A DNA stretch of 64,000 nt from an uncultured Campylobacterota bacterium (GTDB taxonomy: Bacteria; Campylobacterota; Campylobacteria; Campylobacterales; Sulfurovaceae), in NCBI GenBank assembly GCA_937141405.1, contig CAKZQQ010000006.1, positions 353,292 through 417,291 on the forward strand. The letters are read 5' to 3'. Position 1 is the first letter of the stretch. Every line of letters begins with the position of its first letter. The translations under genes were made by a program, and so were the position numbers. Below are positions 41,578-48,663 of this stretch, piece after piece. Below the pieces are notes generated by a model, which was not told the origin of the DNA, did not search any database, and worked only from the letters and a program-made list of their open reading frames with translations.

Positions 41578-41646
41578 ATATAACAAATCTGTGGAGCCAA
41601 TAAATTATCCTGCGGGCAATTCATCGGCTCATTTTAAACGTTGTGA
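41578..41646 (+). repeat. attC-like recombination site 7
   Basis: 69 bp from ATATAAC (41578) to GTTGTGA (41640-41646). The stem is long: GAGCC-A-AT-A-AATT against AATT-C-AT-C-GGCTC, 11 pairs with two mismatched positions, the best-paired of the set. GTATATAAC nearly complements the GTTATAC start of its own cassette. Confidence 0.78.
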
Positions 41647-41652
41647 GGTAGC

Positions 41653-41991
41653 ATGATAGATAGACCATCAAGAGACAAATTAGCAGAAGCACTAAGACAA
41701 TATGTGTCAGGGAGAATTACCAACGATACGCTTGATGACATCAAAGTCGATGAGAGAGATAATGGTGCGGTTGCAGTAAAAGAAGCAGTTTACAATGATT
41801 TACATGAGCACAAAGCTGTAGATGGTTTTTATATTGATAAAAAAGACCAAAGAAAACTTATCAGATTGGATATTGAAGAAGTGATGGATGAGATGTATCT
41901 TTTATACAAATGGATGACGAAAGAGTATGGATACTGTGTAGAGGGAAATAAGATTAATAAAGAGTTAGAAGATGGAAAATGCAGTGATTAA
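41653..41991 (+). CDS. Integron-cassette-type conserved hypothetical protein (cassette 8)
   Basis: A 112-residue protein starting MIDRPSRDKLAEALRQYVSG, a family I recall from Vibrio-type integron cassettes (RDKLAEALRxxxSGxITND). It is acidic and helical with no catalytic motif. The last 20 bp overlap the next gene start, and no attC follows. Its last residues (NKELEDGKCSD) may therefore be a chance extension after loss of the cassette's right end. A truncated paralogue lies at 38775. Confidence 0.7.
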   Translation: MIDRPSRDKLAEALRQYVSGRITNDTLDDIKVDERDNGAVAVKEAVYNDLHEHKAVDGFYIDKKDQRKLIRLDIEEVMDEMYLLYKWMTKEYGYCVEGNKINKELEDGKCSD

Positions 41992-43063
41992 TGAATATAT
42001 ATCTAATAAAATTAAAGTCTCATCACTGATATTAATAGTTATGGTTATATATCTACATTCATATAATATTAAGGATGATAATGGATTTTTCTTCACTACA
42101 AATAGTCTTATTTCATCATTAAATATTTATATTCAAAATATGATTTCTCAAGGTATAACTAGAGTCGCAGTACCTTTATTCTTTATAATTTCAGGATTTT
42201 TATTTTTTAAAGAGAGTAAATTTGATTTTATTTTGTATAAGAAAAAAACTAGCAGTAGATTTTACACATTGTTAGTTCCATATATATTTTGGTCATCTTT
42301 TGTAATTTTAATATATTTTATTTTACAATCAATTCCAGGGACTTCTCAATATTTCAACAATACACACATATCAGAATTGACAATATATGAGCTTTTAGAA
42401 AAGATATTATTCAATCCAGTAAATTATCCACTATGGTTTTTAAGAGATTTAATATATCTAGTTGTAATTTCACCATTTTTGTATTTTTTTCTAAAAAAAA
42501 TACCTCATATTACTATTGGTGTAATGTTGATCATTTGGTTTTTTGGACTTTCTTTAGATGGAATAGAAGTAGGTTTCTACAAAGCATCTCCATTCTTATT
42601 TTTCTCTATTGGTGGATATATAGCTATTTATAGAAAGGATTTATTATCTATAAAAGTAACAAATAAAATATTCATTATTAGTTTGCTTTTATATTTGCTT
42701 TTATTGTTATACAAAACATATTCGTTGACATTTGAACCTGAACCTTCATATTACTATTTACTACATAATTTTTTAATAATACTTGGTATTTTTATTTTTT
42801 GGACTCTACTTGATAGAATCAAGTTTAATATTCTTTTACCTTTTAGTCAATATACTTTTTTGTTTTATGTATTTCATGAACCTATGAATACAATTATTAA
42901 AAAAGGAACATACTCAATTTTAGGAAAAACTGAATTAGTAAGTGTATTTTTATACTTATTTACTCCAATTACAATTATGTTAGTTTTAATTTTTACATTC
43001 CACATTTTAAATAAATTGATTCCAAATGTATTTTCAAAGGTACTAGGAAACAGAGTAACGTAA
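41972..43063 (+). CDS. Acyltransferase family 3 membrane protein
   Basis: A 363-residue protein with about ten membrane helices and the acyltransferase-3 (OafA/WecH-like) pattern: VMVIYLHSYNI with the His near 30, then ITRVAVPLFFIISGFLFF, YPLWFLRDLIYLVVISP, and the C-terminal SQYTFLFYVFHEP. It would O-acetylate a surface polysaccharide. It overlaps the cassette 8 gene by 20 bp and is followed by a decayed polysaccharide cluster, which fits that role. Very AT-rich, suggesting transfer. Confidence 0.85.
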   Translation: MENAVINEYISNKIKVSSLILIVMVIYLHSYNIKDDNGFFFTTNSLISSLNIYIQNMISQGITRVAVPLFFIISGFLFFKESKFDFILYKKKTSSRFYTLLVPYIFWSSFVILIYFILQSIPGTSQYFNNTHISELTIYELLEKILFNPVNYPLWFLRDLIYLVVISPFLYFFLKKIPHITIGVMLIIWFFGLSLDGIEVGFYKASPFLFFSIGGYIAIYRKDLLSIKVTNKIFIISLLLYLLLLLYKTYSLTFEPEPSYYYLLHNFLIILGIFIFWTLLDRIKFNILLPFSQYTFLFYVFHEPMNTIIKKGTYSILGKTELVSVFLYLFTPITIMLVLIFTFHILNKLIPNVFSKVLGNRVT

Positions 43064-43113
43064 ATAAGTTACTTCATCTTTCGATTAAGTTGATTCTTCT
43101 TCTGAAATTTAGC

Positions 43114-43285
43114 AAATTTAGGGGTCAGGTAATGCTAATGCTATCACAAATTTAGGGGTCAGGTAATGCTAATGCTATCATAAGGTAACCTATGAATATT
43201 GTTACATCCCCTGCAGAAATTTAGGGGTCAGGTAATGCTAATGCTATCATAAGGTAACCTATGAATATTGTTACATCCCCTGCAG
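43114..43285 (+). repeat. 69 bp tandem repeat at the left end of a RAYT-like element
   Basis: Two perfect 69 bp units (43148-43216 and 43217-43285) follow a 34 bp partial unit (43114-43147). Each starts AAATTTAGGGGTCAGG and ends CATCCCCTGCAG. The last copy leads into the transposase remnant at 43301. A diverged single copy of the first part lies at 45191-45228 (GGAGTCATGTAATG, then AAGGTAACC). Confidence 0.85.
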
Positions 43286-43639
43286 CACAACAGAGCTATT
43301 ATGCCAAGACTTTCACGCATAGAAATATCAGGATATTATCATATCATCAACAGAGGCGTAGAACAAAGAGTAATTTTTAAATTTAATTGTTGATATTTCA
43401 CAACCACAAGGACTTAAAATTGTTTCAAGCTTGATAGAAGCTCTGAGCATAGACAAGAAGCCAAACGAAGAAAATTTAAGAACAATACTTTTAAATCCAA
43501 AAGATATAAAAGAAAGAAATAGCCTTATGGTAGAGTGTTATGCTCAAGGCTATTCTCAACATATGATGGCTAAAATATCGAAGCTTAATTATAAGCAACA
43601 GTAAATAGAGTAATAAGAGAAAATAATAGCTTGACCCCT
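43120..43639 (+). mobile_element. Remnant of an IS200-like/REP-associated transposase element
   Basis: The left end starts AGGGGTCA (43120-43127) and the right end is TGACCCCT (43632-43639), an 8-bp inverted pair that brackets the tandem repeats and the broken transposase. The right end touches the rmlB fragment, so the element may have inserted in or beside rmlB. Confidence 0.65.
43301..43604 (+). pseudogene. Y1 (REP-associated) transposase remnant with internal deletion
   Basis: 43301-43393 reads MPRLSRIEISGYYHIINRGV, then EQRVIFK: the start of RAYT/TnpA_REP proteins, with the YH-x-INRG-x-x motif of the first strand. The frame stops at 43393. From 43389 another frame reads VDISQPQGLKIVSSLIEAL, then LMVECYAQGYSQHMMAKIS to a stop at 43604, the helix-turn-helix-like tail of such proteins. 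The central part with the HUH motif and catalytic Tyr is missing. Inactive. Confidence 0.75.
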
Positions 43640-43647
43640 ATAATTCT

Positions 43648-43731
43648 GGGTGGAAAGCCGATGAAAATTTTGGTACCGGTATCATCAAAACTATCGATTG
43701 GTATTTAAAAAATATGGAGTTAATAATTGAT
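43648..43731 (+). pseudogene. 3' end of rmlB (dTDP-glucose 4,6-dehydratase)
   Basis: The frame reads GWKADENFGTGIIKTIDWYL, then KNMEL. GW-x-x-x-E-x-F-x-TGI-x-KT-x-x-WYL-x-N is the C-terminal signature of RmlB. Everything upstream of GWK is missing, replaced by the right end of the transposase element. RmlB makes the dTDP-rhamnose precursor, which agrees with the rhamnan-type neighbours. Confidence 0.75.
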
Positions 43732-44292
43732 TTCATTCTTAAAAGTAATTTTCCAAAATAGAGTTGTGCTATGGACATTAACTAAAAATGACTTCAAGCA
43801 AAGGTACTTAGGAGGCTTCTTGGATATAGCATGCGCATCAGGAATTGAATATCTAAATACTCAAGGTATTAAATATAATAAACTTTTATTGTGTAATGAT
43901 AGTATATATTTTCCGTTATATAATCCTAGAACAATGTTTGAAAAAATGGATAACTTAGAATATGATGTTTTGGGTATTACAGATAACTATGAAAAAAATA
44001 TCATTTACAAAGTTACTTCCTTGTCTTTAATGAAAATATTGTCAATAGCAAGTTTTGGGAGGATTTTTGGAATGTTTTAATTAAAGATTTTAATTGTCTA
44101 ATTATAACAATAGAATTATTAAGAGATAATCCTGTAAAAAAAGGAAATTTAAGTAGTCTGAAAGAAGTTATTGACAAAACAGATTATAATCTTAAGTTGA
44201 TTGAAACTCACTTATCACGAGTAAAAAATAATCTAATGAAATATCAAATATATGATAATTCCGATCAAAAGCGACAAGTAGAAATATTTTGA
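43727..44292 (+). pseudogene. Chimera of O-antigen ABC permease start and RgpF-like end, frameshifted
   Basis: From TTG 43727, codons 1-33 (LLW-type start VVLWTLTKNDFKQRYLGG) match the N-terminus of Wzm/ABC-2 polysaccharide export permeases. From about 43828 the same frame reads NKLLLCNDSIYFPLYNP, then MDNLEYDVLGITDNYE, the rhamnan-synthesis F (RgpF, PF05045) pattern. At a run of seven A (43992-43998) the frame shifts. The other frame continues YHLQSYFLVF-like: HLQSYFLVFNENIVNSKFW to a stop at 44290-44292. One extra A would restore a single frame. Product not expected to export or transfer sugar. Confidence 0.7.
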
Positions 44293-45110
44293 ATATTAAT
44301 ATCTTACTAGCTACATATAATGGTGAAGAATTTTTAGAGCAACAATTAGAATCAATATTATCTCAAACACATACTAATTGGAAACTATATATCCATGATG
44401 ACAACTCTACAGACAATACTGATAAAACCATTAAAACCTATGTAAAAAAGTTTCCAAATAAAATTATCTTTTTAGACGATAAAGTCTCTTTTGGTAATCC
44501 CTCTAAAAATTTTATGTACCTACTTGAGAAGATCGATGGTGAATATTTTATGTTTTGTGATCAAGATGATATATGGCTGCCAAATAAAATAGAATTAATA
44601 TTCAACAAAATGAAGCAGCTTGAAAAGACTCATAGTAGTCATATCCCTCTCTTAACATTTACAGATCTCAAAGTAATAAATGCAAACCTGGAAGTGATCA
44701 ACAACTCCTTCTGGAGGTATCAAAAACTTAACCCATGCATATCCAAAAATTGGAAAAAACTTTTGGCACAAAATGTTATAACGGGTTGTACTATCATGAT
44801 AAATAAAAAAGCTAAAGAAATATGTTTGCCTTATGAACTAGATACCATGGTGTATGATCACTGGATAGGTGTCAATGTATCAAAATATGGACAAATAGGC
44901 TATCTAAATCATCAGACTATTTTATACAGGCAGCATGAACATAATACTGAAGGAGCAAAAAAGTTTGGACTCTACTATATTTTTTACAAGTTAAAACATA
45001 TTAAAAAAATTATTTCCTTTCAATATACTGTATCTAAATATTTTAAAATCATATCAACTATTGAACTTGTATATTATAAATTTACATTAAACTTAATAAG
45101 ATTCTTATAA
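44289..45110 (+). CDS. Glycosyltransferase family 2 (rhamnosyltransferase-like)
   Basis: A 273-residue GT-A glycosyltransferase starting at TTG 44289, inside the previous remnant's stop. It has NILLATYNGEEFLEQQLESI, the nucleotide-binding IHDDNSTDNT, the FCDQDDIW acidic motif near 95, and VYDHWIGV. This matches rhamnosyltransferases of O-antigen clusters. It is the only intact gene in the decayed polysaccharide segment, so its acceptor substrate may no longer be made here. Confidence 0.85.
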   Translation: MNINILLATYNGEEFLEQQLESILSQTHTNWKLYIHDDNSTDNTDKTIKTYVKKFPNKIIFLDDKVSFGNPSKNFMYLLEKIDGEYFMFCDQDDIWLPNKIELIFNKMKQLEKTHSSHIPLLTFTDLKVINANLEVINNSFWRYQKLNPCISKNWKKLLAQNVITGCTIMINKKAKEICLPYELDTMVYDHWIGVNVSKYGQIGYLNHQTILYRQHEHNTEGAKKFGLYYIFYKLKHIKKIISFQYTVSKYFKIISTIELVYYKFTLNLIRFL

Positions 45111-45189
45111 TAAATCTAGCTAGTCTAAGAGAAGTAAAATAGAAGCTCAGTTTATGGGGAGGGGTATAATTCTTCTTTAGACTATAGAG

Positions 45190-45325
45190 TATAGGAGTCA
45201 TGTAATGTTAATGCTATCATAAGGTAACCGAGTATAGGGGGCAGGTGATAATGATAATTCTTCCTTCCTTCCAATATTCTCCTAATGCACACCGATTTGT
45301 AATACCTTGACATTTTTTGTATACT
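45190..45325 (+). repeat. Two dispersed repeat heads plus promoter (no gene 45111-45399)
   Basis: 45190-45228 is a diverged copy of the 69 bp unit head. 45233-45325 is a copy of the 103 bp promoter module (TATAGGGGGCAGGTGATAAT, then ATGCACACCGATTTGTAATA and the extended -10 TGTATACT at 45318-45325). It is followed by GCTAATG. The nearest real gene starts 75 bp on, so here the promoter gives a normal leader. Confidence 0.75.
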
Positions 45326-45399
45326 GCTAATGCTTCAATAAAGGAGAGCGAGAAGATTGTGTTCCTTTATAAATAGTTGTGCTAAAAAGGGAAATAAAT

Positions 45400-45786
45400 A
45401 TGAAAAAAACAATATCAATCTTAGTGCTATTATTTAGTCTTGCATCCGCACAAAGTGAAGGCTTAAGAGAAATAGATTCAAAGTGTTCAGCAGGAAGTAG
45501 TCATGATATAGCAATGTGTTATAGTGCCGAAGAAGAAAAACTAACTAACAAATTAAAGAGAAAAATTGAAACAATAAAAGAAACTTTTGTTGACTCAAGT
45601 TTAGCTACAAGTACACAACCAATCTGGGAACAATACACGCAAAAATGGTGCGAAGGCAGAAAAAGATTAAGCAGAAATTACAGATACATGATTTTTAGTA
45701 GCTGTATGATAGAACATACTTTATTGAGACTTGAGCAATTAGATATATATTATTGTAATGAAAATGGTTGTCCTGCAACAAAATAA
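45400..45786 (+). CDS. LprI/DUF1311-like periplasmic protein
   Basis: 128 residues from ATG 45400 (AGGGAAATAA upstream); a GTG 21 bp earlier is possible but has no ribosome site. Signal peptide MKKTISILVLLFSLASA. The mature part has four to six Cys and the DUF1311 pattern: CYSAEEEKLTNKL, IWEQYTQKWCE, CMIEHTLLRLEQL. LprI proteins of this family can inhibit lysozyme. Small secreted Cys proteins of this type are frequent in accessory regions. Confidence 0.75.
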   Translation: MKKTISILVLLFSLASAQSEGLREIDSKCSAGSSHDIAMCYSAEEEKLTNKLKRKIETIKETFVDSSLATSTQPIWEQYTQKWCEGRKRLSRNYRYMIFSSCMIEHTLLRLEQLDIYYCNENGCPATK

Positions 45787-45828
45787 AAATTGGACTATAC
45801 AATAGTATTGGCGCTTTAAACGTTAAAT
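45773..45828 (+). repeat. Possible degenerate attC-like site
   Basis: CTGCAAC (45773-45779) to GTTAAAT (45822-45828), 56 bp, overlapping the stop of the LprI-like gene. The right end CTTTAAACGTTAAAT matches the TTTTAAACGTTAG ends of the array sites. The inner pairing is weak (ACTA-tacaa-TAGT). It may mark a cassette end carried away from the main array. Confidence 0.4.
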
Positions 45829-45845
45829 ACACAGCAGGAGGATGT

Positions 45846-46013
45846 ATGAACAAAGAAGAAGCAAAAAGGTATATTGAAGAGCGTTTGTCGAACAGCGATA
45901 AGCTTGTTGGTTATTTTATTGCACAAGGGCCTTTCCCAATATGGTGGTTTTTGTTGCTTGGTCCCTTTGGGGCTTTGTTTTTAAAAACATACTATTATAG
46001 CAGTAACCAATAA
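45846..46013 (+). CDS. Small single-span membrane protein, uncharacterised
   Basis: 55 residues from ATG 45846, which has a perfect AGGAGG ribosome site 5-10 bp upstream. A longer start inside the attC-like site is rejected. An N-terminal acidic/basic helix (MNKEEAKRYIEERL) precedes one hydrophobic helix (PIWWFLLLGPFGALFL). No family is recognised. Confidence 0.55.
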   Translation: MNKEEAKRYIEERLSNSDKLVGYFIAQGPFPIWWFLLLGPFGALFLKTYYYSSNQ

Positions 46014-46037
46014 TAGCTATTTGATAGGATATTGTTT

Positions 46038-46559
46038 ATGAATTTTTTATTTAGATATAACTTAGAAAAGATTCTTTTAGGTATAGCTACCTTAGTCATT
46101 TTTAGTGGTTGTATAGCTACAAAAACTGCAAATATCGAAAACCACATTGGTCTGTACAAAATTGTAAATGCAGAATGTAAAGTAGCCCAAAATGATTTTG
46201 ATCCATGCAAATACGATTTATTTTTTGAGCTTGTAAAAGGACAATTTATTGGGGTAAAAGACAGCCAGTTGGCTTATGTTTTTTGGAGTGGTGACCCCAA
46301 AATAGATTCAGAACTTCAATATACATCTCATTTAATATCTAATCATAAGTCCAAAAAAATATTTGATGATAAATTCTGGTTAAGTAAAGATAATCAGACT
46401 CAAGAATACTTGATTTTTTCTGATAAAAAGTTGTCTGGCTATTATGCAATATATAATGCAAATGATGATATAAAACGCAGAATCATCAGCTATGAATTAA
46501 AACCTATTTTACGTAGTGATTTTCCTCATATTCAATTAAATTATCCAGGAAATAAATAA
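46038..46559 (+). CDS. Putative lipoprotein, uncharacterised
   Basis: 173 residues from ATG 46038. Signal with lipobox LVIFSGC (Cys near 25). The mature protein contains two more Cys (ECKVAQNDFDPC) that could form a disulfide, then a mixed alpha/beta region with FELVKGQFIGV. No known family. It lies 2 bp upstream of a second lipoprotein gene, so the two are probably co-transcribed and may work together in the envelope. Confidence 0.6.
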   Translation: MNFLFRYNLEKILLGIATLVIFSGCIATKTANIENHIGLYKIVNAECKVAQNDFDPCKYDLFFELVKGQFIGVKDSQLAYVFWSGDPKIDSELQYTSHLISNHKSKKIFDDKFWLSKDNQTQEYLIFSDKKLSGYYAIYNANDDIKRRIISYELKPILRSDFPHIQLNYPGNK

Positions 46560-46561
46560 AT

Positions 46562-46939
46562 ATGAAAAAAATATTATTATTTGCATTGTTTATTCTTTCG
46601 ATTACCTCTTGTTCTTCTACTTCAAAAGAAGAATCATTAAAAAAACTAGGTGAACAGACTTTTGACTCCAAAGTTTGGTTAAATGCAAACGAAGAAAAAC
46701 GTGGAGCTATGATTTATGATTTTATTAAGAAAAACACACCAATCACAGATAAAAATAGAGAGTTTATTATAAGTCAATTGGGTAAGAGTACAGGATATTA
46801 TGAATATGATCACAATCTAGCATACTATATTGGTCCTACGCCACCAAGCAGCAACTTAAAAGCATATCTAATTGCATTTATTATAGATCATGAAAACAAT
46901 AAAGTTAAAGATATTTATATTCATCCTGAAATTAAATGA
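46562..46939 (+). CDS. Putative lipoprotein, uncharacterised
   Basis: 125 residues with a clear lipobox, FILSITSCSS (Cys17). The mature region has EKRGAMIYDFIKKN and REFIISQLGKSTGYYEYDHN, resembling small secreted proteins that follow DUF-type membrane genes. No catalytic motif. It begins 2 bp after the previous lipoprotein stop. AT-rich as the rest of the region. Confidence 0.6.
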   Translation: MKKILLFALFILSITSCSSTSKEESLKKLGEQTFDSKVWLNANEEKRGAMIYDFIKKNTPITDKNREFIISQLGKSTGYYEYDHNLAYYIGPTPPSSNLKAYLIAFIIDHENNKVKDIYIHPEIK

Positions 46940-46986
46940 ATTAGTAGATTAATAGAAAAAAACTCCCAATAGATTTAGCTATAAAA

Positions 46987-47199
46987 TAGGGCTTAGGTGA
47001 TAATGATAATTCATCCTCTCAAAGCAATGTAAAATATGGTAAGTTGTCTATTTCTCTAATAATTAGCCACAATCTTAGTTGTTTGCGTGAACTAAGGCTG
47101 TTTTGCATATAATTGAAAAAATAATTACGTGTAAAAAAGCGAGATATGGTAGTGAACATTAATTATTATATACTTTTGAGTTTTTTATTACTTTCAGGA
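46987..47199 (+). repeat. 213 bp direct repeat, copy 1 (leader plus first 18 codons)
   Basis: Matches 48451-48663 over 213 bp without gaps, with 12 differences. It starts TAGGGCTTAGGTGATAATGA, has the head shared with the promoter repeats, and ends TTACTTTCAGGA inside the next gene. It covers the upstream region, the start codon and the first 18 codons (MVVNINYYILLSFLLLSG) of that gene. Confidence 0.9.
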
Positions 47200-48360
47200 T
47201 ATTTAGCTTTTTCAAAAAGACTCAAAAACTCTTCTAATTGGAAAGCAATGGTAACGCCATTAGCTTCAATCATGGGAAGTGGATTTTTAGTTAGTGCTCC
47301 ATTACTTGCTGGAATTGTCGGAGTTTGGGCAGTTTTTTGTATGTCAATACTTTTAATCATAGCCTATGCAGTTGGTTCTGCTATTCGATTCAACATTCAG
47401 TATTTTGAACCAATAGAACATCAAGAAGGTGTAGCTCAAAGTATTGCATTTATTTCTAGGATAGTTCTAGCTGGAGCTTATTTTATATCTGTAACTTATT
47501 ATCTTCAATTACTTGCAGCTTTTGCTCTTAAATCATTTGGAATACAGCATGAAATTTATGCCAATATCATCACTACTATTTTATTGTTGTTGATTGGTGG
47601 AGTTGGTATGTATAAAGGCTTGCAAAAACTTGAACAATTAGAAACCTACGCCATTAGTTTAAATCTTGGGATGATCGGATCGTTGATCCTTGGTCTTATT
47701 ATTTATAATAGTTCATTAGCTATTGATGGGAATTGGCATCTTCCTGAAATTTCTTCACTGATTGATTTTAATGATATACGTGTTTTGTTAGGTTTATTGA
47801 TAGTAGTACAAGGGTTTGAAACTTCTCGTTATCTAGGAGATGAACATCCCTCAAGTCAAAGAATTACCACAATGAAACAAGCACAATTACTCTCTGCTGG
47901 GATTTATATTGTTTTTATTAGTTTAGCTACAGTGTTATTTCATGATGGTTTAAAAGCAGATGTTACGGCTATTATTTCTATGATTGCTCCAGTGGCAATT
48001 ACTTTGCCAATATTAGTAGCAATTGCCGCTATTGGAAGTCAATTTAGTGCTGCAGTTGCTGATAATTCAGCAGCTGGTGGATTAATAGAAGAGATCACCA
48101 AAAGAAAGCTACCTTTAAGATATGCTTATGGGCTTATTATGTTTATAACTATAGCTCTTACATGGGAAACGAATGTTAATACTATCATTGCATACGCTTC
48201 AAGAGCATTTGCACTTTTTTATATGTTGCAAAGTTTAGTGGCATTGATTACTGCATATAACAATAAAGAGATAGAAAATAGAACTTTTAAAATAGCTCAA
48301 TTTACATTGGTAGCTATCATTTGTTTACTTGTTTTTGTGTTAGGAATACCAGCTGAATGA
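47146..48360 (+). CDS. Multi-span membrane protein, APC/Nramp-fold-like transporter
   Basis: 404 residues with about 11 membrane helices. The unwound-helix-like motif GSGFLVSAPLLAGIVG near 44 and the charged centre FETSRYLGDEH resemble LeuT-fold (APC-type) transporters, but I recognise no exact family or substrate. The first 18 residues are encoded by the 213 bp repeat, so the natural start may be further in, for example at MVTPLAS. Free-standing, with its own repeat-derived upstream region. Confidence 0.6.
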   Translation: MVVNINYYILLSFLLLSGYLAFSKRLKNSSNWKAMVTPLASIMGSGFLVSAPLLAGIVGVWAVFCMSILLIIAYAVGSAIRFNIQYFEPIEHQEGVAQSIAFISRIVLAGAYFISVTYYLQLLAAFALKSFGIQHEIYANIITTILLLLIGGVGMYKGLQKLEQLETYAISLNLGMIGSLILGLIIYNSSLAIDGNWHLPEISSLIDFNDIRVLLGLLIVVQGFETSRYLGDEHPSSQRITTMKQAQLLSAGIYIVFISLATVLFHDGLKADVTAIISMIAPVAITLPILVAIAAIGSQFSAAVADNSAAGGLIEEITKRKLPLRYAYGLIMFITIALTWETNVNTIIAYASRAFALFYMLQSLVALITAYNNKEIENRTFKIAQFTLVAIICLLVFVLGIPAE

Positions 48361-48450
48361 AATGGATATATTTGATTGTATTGGTGATACTTTTTCAAGG
48401 ATGTGATTGCAAACAATACCCTTTTGAAACAATATCCTTTTGAATTGAAT

Positions 48451-48663
48451 TAGGTGTCAGGCGATAATGATAATTCATCCTCTCGAAGCAATGTAAAATA
48501 TGGTAAGTTGTCTATTCCTCTAATAATTGGCCACAATCTTAGTTGTTTATGTGAATTAAGGCTGTTTTGCATATAATTGAACAAATAATTACGTGTAAAA
48601 AAGCGAGATATGGTAGTGAAAATTAATTATTATATACTTTTGAGTTTTTTATTACTTTCAGGA
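48451..48663 (+). repeat. 213 bp direct repeat, copy 2
   Basis: Second copy of the 46987-47199 module, 94% identical and the same length, now in front of an unrelated gene. It ends with TCAGGA, which also works as a ribosome site 6 bp before ATG 48670. The 48361-48609 gap holds nothing else. Confidence 0.9.

Noticed and set aside
43114..43285. CRISPR array
   Set aside because: The repeats are direct tandem 69 bp units without spacers, and no cas gene is present. The 103 bp pair at 39818 is likewise spacerless.
37703..46000. Integron integrase gene
   Set aside because: No open frame shows the R-H-R-Y tyrosine recombinase pattern; the array is integrase-less at least in this window.
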